Part shown: in pieces, positions 1 through 5,575 of the stretch
Layout: every line of letters begins with the position of its first letter
Position numbering within the stretch: the first letter of the stretch is position 1
NCBI GenBank assembly: GCA_023395755.1
Contig: JAEWYG010000125.1
Location: 1 to 10,991 of the forward strand
DNA length: 10,991 bases
Origin: Actinomycetes bacterium
Lineage (GTDB): Bacteria; Actinomycetota; Coriobacteriia; Coriobacteriales; Eggerthellaceae
Direction of reading: 5' to 3'
Made by a program: the position numbers and the translations under genes
Notes under the pieces: generated by a model
The model's input: only the letters and a program-made list of their open reading frames with translations
What the model was told of the DNA's origin: nothing
Database searches by the model: none

Positions 1-1122
1 ATCTATCCCTATGGATTAAAGAAGGATGAGCAATTGCCTCTCCTTGAGCAGGGCCGGCAGATTGTGTTCGGAGGCGCCACCTGTACCAAGAAGCAAACCG
101 AGCCGCCAGCGCGTTATAGTCAAGGAAAGCTTATTCAGGAGATGGAGAAACTGGGTTTGGGCACAAAATCTACCCGACACTCCATCATTGAGCGTTTGTA
201 TACGGTGAAATACGTTCAAAATGAGCCTATCGAGCCCAGTCAACTGGGTATGGCTGTGTGTGACGCGTTGGATAAGTTCGCTCCGCACATTACGCACCCT
301 GAGATGACGGCGGAGCTTGAAGCGGAGATGGACAACATCGCTGAGGGTCAAAAAACTAAGACTGATGTGGTTATGAATTCGCGGAACCTCCTTGCAGATC
401 AGCTTGCCAGCCTATTGCCACATTCCGAGGAAGTGAAAGACGCGCTTGCCGATGCTGTGGCGGCTGATGCTTATGTGGGCCCCTGCCCCAAGTGTGGTAA
501 AGACTTGCAGCTGCGTGCCTCCCAGAAGACGCGCAGTATGTTTATCGGTTGCTCGGGGTGGCCCGACTGTGATGTGACTTACCCGTTGCCCAAAGGTAAG
601 GTGGAAGCTATTCCTGAGCCCTGTCCAACCTGCGGTATGCCTCAGGTAAAAGTAACGGCATTTCGCAGTAAGCCACGCACGGCCTGCATTGATCCGCTTT
701 GTGCAACAAACCAAGAACCCAACCTTGAGGTGGGCGAGTGCCCTGTCTGCAAGGCGAATGGTAAAACGGCGAAGCTTATCGCGCAGAAAAACCCACGCAC
801 GCTTAAACGCTTCATTCGTTGTGAAAACTATGATGAATGCGAAACGGGATATCCGCTGCCTCAATACGGACCACTGACAGCTACCGACGAGGTGTGTGAG
901 CACTGTGGTGCGCCAATGGTTATCGTGACCACAAACCGTGGCCCCTGGAAGCTTTGCCCGAATTTCGACTGTCCCGGCAAAGAGCAGGACGACGAAAAAA
1001 AGGATGCCAAGGGCGCCTCGAAGATTGGTGCGAAGACGGGGGCAAAAAAGCCTGCCGCTAAGACTTCTGCCGCGAAGAAGTCTGCTCCCACCAAGCGTAA
1101 GGCACCAGCAAAAAAGGCTTAG
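1..1122 (+). CDS. topA: DNA topoisomerase I (type IA, archaeal-type), C-terminal part
   Basis: The reading frame is open from the first base, so the 5' part (Toprim domain and active-site tyrosine region) lies outside the window; 373 residues are visible. Type IA topoisomerases relax negative supercoils by cutting and passing one DNA strand. The visible start holds the end of the catalytic core, with PPARYS followed by GLGTKSTRHSII. The GTKSTRH form is the one I associate with archaeal-type TopA, whereas E. coli-type enzymes have GxGRPSTYA. Four C4 zinc ribbons follow (residues about 162-324: CPKC...C...C, CPTC...C...C, CPVC...C...C, CEHC...C...C), arranged as two copies of a two-ribbon module, each with a YPLP linker. 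The last 40 or so residues are a Lys/Ala-rich basic tail, as in many actinobacterial TopA proteins, probably for DNA contact. A terminator follows directly. Family assignment is firm; the archaeal-type subclass is from motif memory. Confidence 0.95.
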   Translation: MYPYGLKKDEQLPLLEQGRQIVFGGATCTKKQTEPPARYSQGKLIQEMEKLGLGTKSTRHSIIERLYTVKYVQNEPIEPSQLGMAVCDALDKFAPHITHPEMTAELEAEMDNIAEGQKTKTDVVMNSRNLLADQLASLLPHSEEVKDALADAVAADAYVGPCPKCGKDLQLRASQKTRSMFIGCSGWPDCDVTYPLPKGKVEAIPEPCPTCGMPQVKVTAFRSKPRTACIDPLCATNQEPNLEVGECPVCKANGKTAKLIAQKNPRTLKRFIRCENYDECETGYPLPQYGPLTATDEVCEHCGAPMVIVTTNRGPWKLCPNFDCPGKEQDDEKKDAKGASKIGAKTGAKKPAAKTSAAKKSAPTKRKAPAKKA

Positions 1123-1148
1123 TGGAAACTGATTTTTCTTTTGATTCG

Positions 1149-1180
1149 GCGGCGCAGCTTTTTAGCTGCGCCGTGTTTTG
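1149..1180 (+). terminator. Rho-independent terminator after topA
   Basis: A perfect 10-bp G+C-rich stem (CGGCGCAGCT with AGCTGCGCCG, 1150-1159 and 1164-1173, plus an outer G·U pair) closes a TTTT loop and is followed by a T-rich run (tgttttgtgtgt). It starts 27 nt after the topA stop codon. It should separate topA from mdh transcription. Confidence 0.85.
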
Positions 1181-1197
1181 TGTGTCTATAGACTCTT

Positions 1198-1250
1198 GCG
1201 ACGTGCCATTTTGCCGAAGATAGTGAGTCATCACTCGCCGAGCACGTCGC
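1198..1250. repeat. 9-bp inverted repeat upstream of mdh promoter
   Basis: GCGACGTGC at 1198-1206 is exactly complementary to GCACGTCGC at 1242-1250. Inside the 35-nt interval is a smaller perfect stem, AGTGA (1222-1226) with TCACT (1231-1235). The right outer arm ends 7 nt before the -10 box of mdh, a suitable place for an operator. The repeat is seen directly; an operator role is inference. It could also be a structured DNA or RNA remnant without function. Confidence 0.45.
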
Positions 1251-1263
1251 TTGGCGCTACAAT
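1249..1263 (+). promoter_or_regulatory. Probable mdh promoter, -10 region
   Basis: TACAAT at 1258-1263 differs from the TATAAT consensus by one base. No good -35 hexamer is found at 16-18 nt spacing. The block GCTTGGCGCTACAAT is nearly repeated before the fumarase gene (GCTTGCGCTATAAT, 3270-3283). Transcription would start near 1270, giving a leader of about 30 nt with the AAGGAG ribosome site of mdh. Confidence 0.55.
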
Positions 1264-1298
1264 GCGGAGCGTTGAATATGACCCGAAGGAGCAAACTT

Positions 1299-2222
1299 AT
1301 GCCTAAAGTAACCATCGTCGGAGCGGGAAACGTTGGAGCCACGGCGGCCCATATTATTGCATCGAAGAATCTGGCCGACGTCGTGCTCATTGATGTGGCC
1401 GAAGGCCTGCCACAGGGTAAGGCACTTGACATGATGCACATGCGTAGCGTGGAGGGCTTTACCGTAAAGGTGGTCGGCACCAACGATTATGCTGACACGC
1501 GTGATTCTGATATCGTGGTTATTACGGCAGGTATTGCTCGCAAACCGGGTATGACGCGCGAAGACCTGTTGGGTGTGAATGCTGGCATTATGAAGTCTGT
1601 TATCGGAGCGGCTCTTGAGGCATCCCCGAACGCGGTATTTATCTGCGTAACCAATCCGCTTGATGTTATGACCACGCTAGCCTACCGCGAATCGGGCCTT
1701 CCGACAAATCGTCTCATGGGCATGGGCGGCGTGCTTGATTCTTCGCGTCTGTCGTTTGCTGTGTGCGAACAGCTGGGTTGTGCTCCGGCCGATGTTGTTG
1801 CTTGGGCGGTGGGTGCGCACGGTGAGGGTATGGTGTGCTGGCCTCGCTTCACCATGGTTGACGGCACGCCTGTTACAGAGCTTCTAGATGAAGCTGCCGT
1901 TGCTGAGGTTGTGCAGCGCTGCGTTAAAGGCGGAGCTGAGGTAGTTGCTCATTTGAAGACTGGTAGTGCCTACTACGCTCCAGGTGCTTCGATTGCTAGG
2001 ATGGTCGAGGCAATTCTGGGAGATACTCATGAAGTCATGAGTGTGTGTGCACACATTGACGGACAGTATGGGATTGAGGATTTGTACATGAATGTACCCG
2101 TACGTTTGGGTCGCGGTGGTGTGGAAGAAATTGTCGAGTTTGATCTAAATGGCGAAGAGCTCGCGGCTTTGCAGGCAAGCGCTGAGAGTGTTCGAGCTGG
2201 ATTGGCTGCGCTGCCTGAATAA
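1299..2222 (+). CDS. mdh: Malate dehydrogenase, LDH-like, NAD-dependent
   Basis: A 307-residue cytosolic enzyme interconverting malate and oxaloacetate with NAD(H). The Rossmann motif GAGNVGAT is at residues 8-15, and Asp32 at the end of the second strand indicates NAD rather than NADP. Arg81 (in ARKPGMTR) is the residue that selects malate/oxaloacetate over lactate/pyruvate in this superfamily. Arg87, Asn119 (TNPLD), Asp147 and Arg150 (GVLDSSR) and the catalytic His174 are present. The His motif reads GAHGEGM where most members have GGHGD. Start: ATG 1299 follows AAGGAG (1286-1291) by 7 nt and directly begins the canonical MPKVTIVG; the frame is open further upstream but without a fitting signal. 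Length is normal for the family. It has its own promoter and is followed by a hairpin leader. With the fumarase genes downstream it probably forms the oxaloacetate-malate-fumarate branch. Confidence in malate over lactate specificity is high because of Arg81. Confidence 0.93.
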   Translation: MPKVTIVGAGNVGATAAHIIASKNLADVVLIDVAEGLPQGKALDMMHMRSVEGFTVKVVGTNDYADTRDSDIVVITAGIARKPGMTREDLLGVNAGIMKSVIGAALEASPNAVFICVTNPLDVMTTLAYRESGLPTNRLMGMGGVLDSSRLSFAVCEQLGCAPADVVAWAVGAHGEGMVCWPRFTMVDGTPVTELLDEAAVAEVVQRCVKGGAEVVAHLKTGSAYYAPGASIARMVEAILGDTHEVMSVCAHIDGQYGIEDLYMNVPVRLGRGGVEEIVEFDLNGEELAALQASAESVRAGLAALPE

Positions 2223-2293
2223 CGCGTGGTGTGTTCCGGTTGTTGTGGGAGATCGCGGTGATACGGGAAACCATAAAAACGATTGATATGGCA

Positions 2294-2344
2294 AGAGCGA
2301 CGGGGGCTCTCTTTGGTCCCCGTCGGTAGTTCCTAGTAAAGGAA
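2294..2344 (+). other. Hairpin-rich leader before the nitroreductase gene
   Basis: The main stem pairs CGACGGGG (2298-2305) with CCCCGTCG (2318-2325), extended by a G·U and a C-G pair around an 8-nt loop. No T run follows, so it is not a standard intrinsic terminator. A second stem, AGAGC (2294-2298) with GCTCT (2306-2310), uses some of the same bases and excludes it. A third, TTCC (2330-2333) with GGAA (2341-2344), would cover the ribosome site AAAGGA (2338-2343). This resembles an attenuation layout, but no ligand-binding fold was recognised and the two smaller stems are weak. Confidence 0.4.
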
Positions 2345-2351
2345 ATTGTGT

Positions 2352-3143
2352 ATGTTCGTAGAGATAAATGAAGAACGCTGTATAGGGTGCGGTCGTTGTA
2401 TAGAAGACTGTGTGGGTTCAAACCTGTGCCTTAAAGGCGGAAAGGCGCAGGTAAAGGGGCGCTGTATCTTGTGCGGACACTGCGTTGCTCTTTGTCCGAC
2501 TGAGGCGGTGTCCATTCCGGGCTATAGCATGGATGAGGTAGAACCTGCAGTGCCCTTGGGTGCAATAGATGCCACCACGATGTTGCGTGTGATTAAGTCC
2601 CGTCGTAGCGTGCGAGATTATCGTTCTGATACGGTGGGAACCGACGCGATTGAGCTTGTGCTACAGGCGGGGCGCTATACAGCCACGGCGAAGAACGATC
2701 AGGCGTGCCGCTTCATTGTGGTGCAGGATGAGCTTGCTCAGTTAAAAGAGTTGGTGTGGGATGGTATCGACGAACTCCTCGACTTGCCGCTTGCCGATAA
2801 GCCTCGTTGGGTCAAGGTATACAAACCTTTTAGTAAAAACCGGTTTGCCGATCCGCCGGTGGATTTTCTGTTTCGCAACGCGCCGGCTGTGGTATTCGTT
2901 GCTGCCGAACGAGCTGACGATGCGGGGCTTGCCGCCCAAAACATGGAACTTGTGGCAGCATCGCTAGGGCTTGGTATGCTCTATAACGGCTACCTGTGCC
3001 GTGCTGCTAGCGAGTTGCCCGAGGTTAAGGCTTGGTTGGGTGCGCAAGATAAACCTTTACAGATGTGTATGCTTCTTGGATATCCGACGGTGACCTATCC
3101 TCGTACAGCGCCGCGTCGTGCTGGCGATTTTGTTCTGAAATAA
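2352..3143 (+). CDS. Nitroreductase-family flavoprotein with N-terminal 2x[4Fe-4S] ferredoxin domain
   Basis: A 263-residue fusion. Residues 1-55 form a bacterial ferredoxin with two CxxCxxCxxxC motifs (Cys10/13/16/20 and Cys38/41/44/48), which would bind two [4Fe-4S] clusters; only the second has the usual Pro after the last Cys. Residues about 75-260 match the FMN-binding nitroreductase fold: SRRSVRDYR (83-91) is the typical phosphate-binding start, AKN (113-115) and AAQNMELVAASLGLG (194-208) are core segments, and LLGYP (241-245) is the usual end motif. No signal peptide or membrane segment is seen, so it is cytosolic. The domain pair implies electrons passing from a low-potential donor through Fe-S clusters to FMN; the substrate cannot be told from sequence. 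Such fusions are common in strict anaerobes. Start: ATG 2352 has AAAGGA 8 nt upstream. It lies between mdh and the fumarase genes but has no evident enzymatic link to them. Confidence 0.9.
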   Translation: MFVEINEERCIGCGRCIEDCVGSNLCLKGGKAQVKGRCILCGHCVALCPTEAVSIPGYSMDEVEPAVPLGAIDATTMLRVIKSRRSVRDYRSDTVGTDAIELVLQAGRYTATAKNDQACRFIVVQDELAQLKELVWDGIDELLDLPLADKPRWVKVYKPFSKNRFADPPVDFLFRNAPAVVFVAAERADDAGLAAQNMELVAASLGLGMLYNGYLCRAASELPEVKAWLGAQDKPLQMCMLLGYPTVTYPRTAPRRAGDFVLK

Positions 3144-3163
3144 GGTTGCTATGTTCTGGTATT

Positions 3164-3206
3164 GATGCCCCTCCCATCAAAATGCGTCATGCGTATGTGG
3201 GGGTGC
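3164..3206 (+). other. Weak imperfect stem after the nitroreductase gene
   Basis: Bases 3169-3177 can pair with 3195-3203 in an interrupted stem (one mismatch, one G·U) around a 17-nt loop. No T run follows. It may help end the nitroreductase transcript, but the evidence is poor. The 148-nt gap around it holds no credible gene; the only short frame (3165-3209, 14 residues) lacks a ribosome site. Confidence 0.2.
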
Positions 3207-3215
3207 TAGATTGGC

Positions 3216-3263
3216 GCGCCGCTCGCATTCCCTTCTGGGGCTTTCTCCATTTTGCGACGGCGC
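3216..3263. repeat. Inverted repeat overlapping the fumarase promoter -35 zone
   Basis: GCGCCGCTCGCA (3216-3227) pairs with TGCGACGGCGC (3253-3263) over 11 bp with one bulged base, across a 25-nt interval. The right arm covers the place expected for the -35 hexamer of the fumarase promoter. Together with the inverted repeat before mdh it may mark a shared regulator site; both include the octamer TTGCGACG (1196-1203 and 3252-3259). The role is inference. Confidence 0.45.
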
Positions 3264-3269
3264 AACGGT

Positions 3270-3283
3270 GCTTGCGCTATAAT
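3270..3283 (+). promoter_or_regulatory. Promoter of the fumarase operon, consensus -10 box
   Basis: TATAAT at 3278-3283 is a perfect -10 hexamer. The ATG of the next gene begins 9 nt after its last base, so transcription should start within 0-3 nt of the start codon. No good -35 is present at normal spacing (TTGCGA at 3252-3257 would need 20 nt), which suggests a need for an activator. The upstream block matches that of mdh. Confidence 0.7.
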
Positions 3284-3291
3284 CTTATCCC

Positions 3292-4197
3292 ATGGAAACT
3301 ATTATTACAAAATCAGAGGTCGCGCAGGCGGTTTACGCGGCCATCCCGCAGCTTGCCTGCGTATTGCCACGCGATATAGCCGATGGTCTTGCAGCGGCGC
3401 GTGCTGCTGAGACAAACCCGCGAGGACGTGCCGTGCTTGATCAATTGGTAGAAAATGCGGCAATAGCCAAGGCGGATTGCGTACCCATTTGTCAAGATAC
3501 CGGAACCGTATGGGTAAGTCTTGAAATAGGTCCCGATGTGGCGATAGTCGGCGATGTATTTGCCGATGTTGATGCTGCGGTGGCGCGTTCATATGATGAG
3601 GCCCGTCTGCGTAAGTCGGTTGTATGTGATGCGGTACTTAATCGTGCGAATACGGAAAGTAACACGCCGGCGTTTTGCGATGTTCATCCGGTGGATAAAC
3701 CAGGTGTGGCGCGTCTTCATATTATGTTGAAGGGCGGGGGTTCGGATAACGCGAGCCGTGTGGTTATGTTGGTGCCGGGCGCGGGCAAAGAAGGTATTAT
3801 TGAGGAGTTGGTTGCTTGCGTGCGCGAGAAAGCTGCCAACGCATGTCCTCCTTTGGTGGTGGGCGTAGGTATTGGTTCAACGTTTGACAAGGTTGCCGGT
3901 CTGGCAAAGAGGGCACTGATGCGTCCGGTGGATGAGCCGGCCACCGATCCCCACGTGCGAGATTTGGAAGAGAAACTACTGGCGGCCGTAAATGCCACAG
4001 GAGTAGGGCCGGGCGGTTTGGGCGGAGTCACGACGGCGTTGGCGGTGCGTGTGGCTACAGCGCCCTGTCATATTGCGGCACTACCTCTTGCTATCAACAT
4101 GGGATGCTCTGCCATGCGCAGGACAACTGTCGATCTTGCGGCCAGCATAGCATCTGGTATGCCCATCGGTGCGGCAGAAGGAGATACGTGTGGGTAA
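3292..4197 (+). CDS. fumA: Fumarate hydratase class I, alpha subunit
   Basis: A 301-residue cytosolic subunit of the oxygen-sensitive [4Fe-4S] fumarase (fumarate + water to malate). It corresponds to the N-terminal, cluster-binding half of E. coli FumA and to TtdA of tartrate dehydratase. The three expected cluster cysteines are visible: Cys67 in PICQDTG, Cys185 in ACPPLVVGVGIG, and Cys272 in NMGCSAMRR. Other family segments are ARLRKSVVCD, SNTPAF, KGGGSDN, and GPGGLGG. Start: ATG 3292 begins where homologues begin, yet there is no Shine-Dalgarno sequence and a consensus -10 box lies 9 nt upstream, so initiation is probably leaderless. The 3' end overlaps the beta-subunit gene by 8 nt. Fumarase versus tartrate dehydratase cannot be separated by motif alone; the neighbouring mdh favours fumarase. 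The symbol follows common two-subunit usage and does not mean the single-chain E. coli enzyme. Confidence 0.9.
   Translation: METIITKSEVAQAVYAAIPQLACVLPRDIADGLAAARAAETNPRGRAVLDQLVENAAIAKADCVPICQDTGTVWVSLEIGPDVAIVGDVFADVDAAVARSYDEARLRKSVVCDAVLNRANTESNTPAFCDVHPVDKPGVARLHIMLKGGGSDNASRVVMLVPGAGKEGIIEELVACVREKAANACPPLVVGVGIGSTFDKVAGLAKRALMRPVDEPATDPHVRDLEEKLLAAVNATGVGPGGLGGVTTALAVRVATAPCHIAALPLAINMGCSAMRRTTVDLAASIASGMPIGAAEGDTCG
4176..4183 (+). promoter_or_regulatory. Ribosome binding site fixing the fumarase beta start
   Basis: AGAAGGAG inside the end of the alpha-subunit gene lies 6 nt before GTG 4190. It decides for GTG 4190 over an upstream GTG (4169) and a downstream GTG (4199), and implies translational coupling. 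Confidence 0.75.
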
Positions 4198-4726
4198 CGT
4201 GAGACATTTGACTTTGCCGCTTTCACGGGAAGAGATTGCAGACCTCGAAGCTGGTGAGGCTTGCCTGCTTTCTGGGGTGATGTACACGCTGCGAGATGCG
4301 GGACACATTCGCTTGTTGGCCGAGTTGGAGATAGCGGGGTTTTTGCCGTATGGATTGGATGGACAGACCATCTTTTATGCAGGCCCCACGCCGTCGGCCG
4401 CAGGACGTCCCTTCGGTGCGGTGGGTCCAACTACCGCTTCGCGTATGGATTTTGCTACGCCTGATTTACAGAGGGCCGGAATCGTCGCTACCGTAGGTAA
4501 GGGTCGTCGTTCACATGCGGTTCGAGATGCTTGCGTGGAGACAGGTTCCGTTTATTTCGTGGCATGTGGAGGTGCTGCTGCTTACCTGGCGAAATGCGTG
4601 GCATCATCGGAAACGGTAGCCTATGATGAATTGGGTACCGAGGCGCTGCGGCGCATAGAGGTAGTAGATTTTCCCGTGTTCGTTGGAATCGACGTGCGGG
4701 GATCCGACGTGTACGATCTCGTTTGA
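4190..4726 (+). CDS. fumB: Fumarate hydratase class I, beta subunit
   Basis: A 178-residue protein matching the C-terminal domain of class I fumarases (TtdB-like), which completes the active site with the alpha subunit. Visible family segments are LSGVMYTLRDAGH (residues 28-39 approximately, with the conserved Arg-Asp and His), GPTTASRMD (79-87), VGKG (102-105) and the end segment DFPVFVGID. Upstream of the last is YDELGTEALRRIEV, a typical class I fumarase stretch. It starts with GTG, 8 nt before the end of the alpha gene stops, and is preceded by a strong ribosome site, so equal production of both subunits is expected. The next gene, tmk, starts 25 nt later without a promoter I can see. Tartrate dehydratase beta is the alternative product; mdh nearby favours fumarase. 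Confidence 0.9.
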   Translation: MGNVRHLTLPLSREEIADLEAGEACLLSGVMYTLRDAGHIRLLAELEIAGFLPYGLDGQTIFYAGPTPSAAGRPFGAVGPTTASRMDFATPDLQRAGIVATVGKGRRSHAVRDACVETGSVYFVACGGAAAYLAKCVASSETVAYDELGTEALRRIEVVDFPVFVGIDVRGSDVYDLV

Positions 4727-4751
4727 ACGTACGTGCAGGAAAGAGAAATCC

Positions 4752-5573
4752 GTGACACAGGAAACACCTGAAAAAGCCAATGCTGAGCGCGGCATCTTTA
4801 TCACCTTCGAGGGCGGCGAGGGTGCTGGGAAGTCAACACATATTCGCTTTCTATCTCAGAAGCTGCGTGAGCATGACCGCGAAGTGGTATGCTTGCGTGA
4901 GCCCGGGGGGACTGATGTGGGCGAGCAGTTGCGTGCCGTAGTACTTGATCCTGCTCATGAGGCCATGGTTGATGAAGCAGAGCTGCTTATCTACGAGGCG
5001 GCTCGCGCGCAGCTGGTGGCTGAGGTAATAAAGCCGGCGCTCAAGCGGGGCGCGGTGGTATTATGCGATCGTTTTACCGATTCGACGGTTGCCTATCAGT
5101 CGTACGGGCGTGGTCTTGATCGTGGTCTTGTTGACCGGGTGAACGCGTTTGTCTGCCAGGGTACTGTTCCCGATCGCACTATTCTTTTGGCAACGGGTGG
5201 CCCAGCCAAGCGCGGCTTGGCTCGTGCCACGCATCGTTTTGGTGCCGATCGTCTCGAGCAGGCAGGCGAGGAGTTTCATACGCGGGTGAATGAAGGTTTT
5301 CAGGATATCGCAAACACCAACCGGGCTCGCATTCGTACGGTGGAATCGGCTTCAAAGAAATCGGATACGGCAAAAGCAATATTTGCTGCATTGGTTGATC
5401 TCTTTCCGTGGATGGAAGGCGTGATGGATGACGATGGATACTTCGCCGCATTGAACGGGCGGCATGCCGGGCGTTCGAGTAACGGTAGTCGCCCTGGGAG
5501 TGTAAGCAAGCAGGGTAACTCCAGATTGTCTGCTTCTTCGCGTACTGTGAGCGAAAAAAATCGGAAGGCGTGA
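4752..5573 (+). CDS. tmk: Thymidylate kinase with C-terminal extension
   Basis: Phosphorylates dTMP to dTDP with ATP, an essential cytosolic step towards dTTP. The P-loop is GGEGAGKST (residues 21-29), REPGGT follows at about 54-59, and the DR motif is CDRFTDSTVAYQ (Asp106, Arg107). The LID-side segment RGLARATHRFGADRLEQ is at about 153-169. The strand before it reads TILLATGG, where most Tmk proteins have LDxxP-like residues. At 273 residues it exceeds the usual 205-215; roughly the last 50 residues form a Ser/Arg/Asn-rich, probably disordered tail of unknown use. Start: GTG 4752, 25 nt after the fumarase beta stop, with AGGA/AAAGAGA upstream (4737-4746); no in-frame ATG is near. An A7 run at 5554-5560 lies just before the stop codon and holB follows 2 nt later. 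Confidence 0.93.
   Translation: MTQETPEKANAERGIFITFEGGEGAGKSTHIRFLSQKLREHDREVVCLREPGGTDVGEQLRAVVLDPAHEAMVDEAELLIYEAARAQLVAEVIKPALKRGAVVLCDRFTDSTVAYQSYGRGLDRGLVDRVNAFVCQGTVPDRTILLATGGPAKRGLARATHRFGADRLEQAGEEFHTRVNEGFQDIANTNRARIRTVESASKKSDTAKAIFAALVDLFPWMEGVMDDDGYFAALNGRHAGRSSNGSRPGSVSKQGNSRLSASSRTVSEKNRKA
5563..5568 (+). promoter_or_regulatory. Ribosome binding site deciding the holB start
   Basis: GGAAGG at the end of tmk is only 1 nt from GTG 5570 but 7 nt from the in-frame GTG 5576. The spacing favours 5576 as the holB start. Confidence 0.65.
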
Positions 5574-5575
5574 AC

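Noticed and set aside
412..903. Open frame of 163 codons on the minus strand inside topA
   Set aside because: It lies fully within a well-supported zinc-ribbon coding region, has no ribosome site or recognisable motifs, and is a shadow frame.
1251..1298. Upstream extension of mdh to a TTG at 1251
   Set aside because: It would put the start inside the promoter -10 block and add residues before the canonical MPKVTIVG start, which has a good ribosome site.
3165..3209. Short 14-residue frame in the gap before the fumarase genes
   Set aside because: No ribosome site, no motif, and overlap with a possible stem; most likely chance.
4683..4751. Upstream extension of tmk to an ATG at 4683
   Set aside because: It overlaps the fumarase beta C-terminus, has no ribosome site, and GTG 4752 has a suitable upstream signal; the family N-terminus needs no extra residues.
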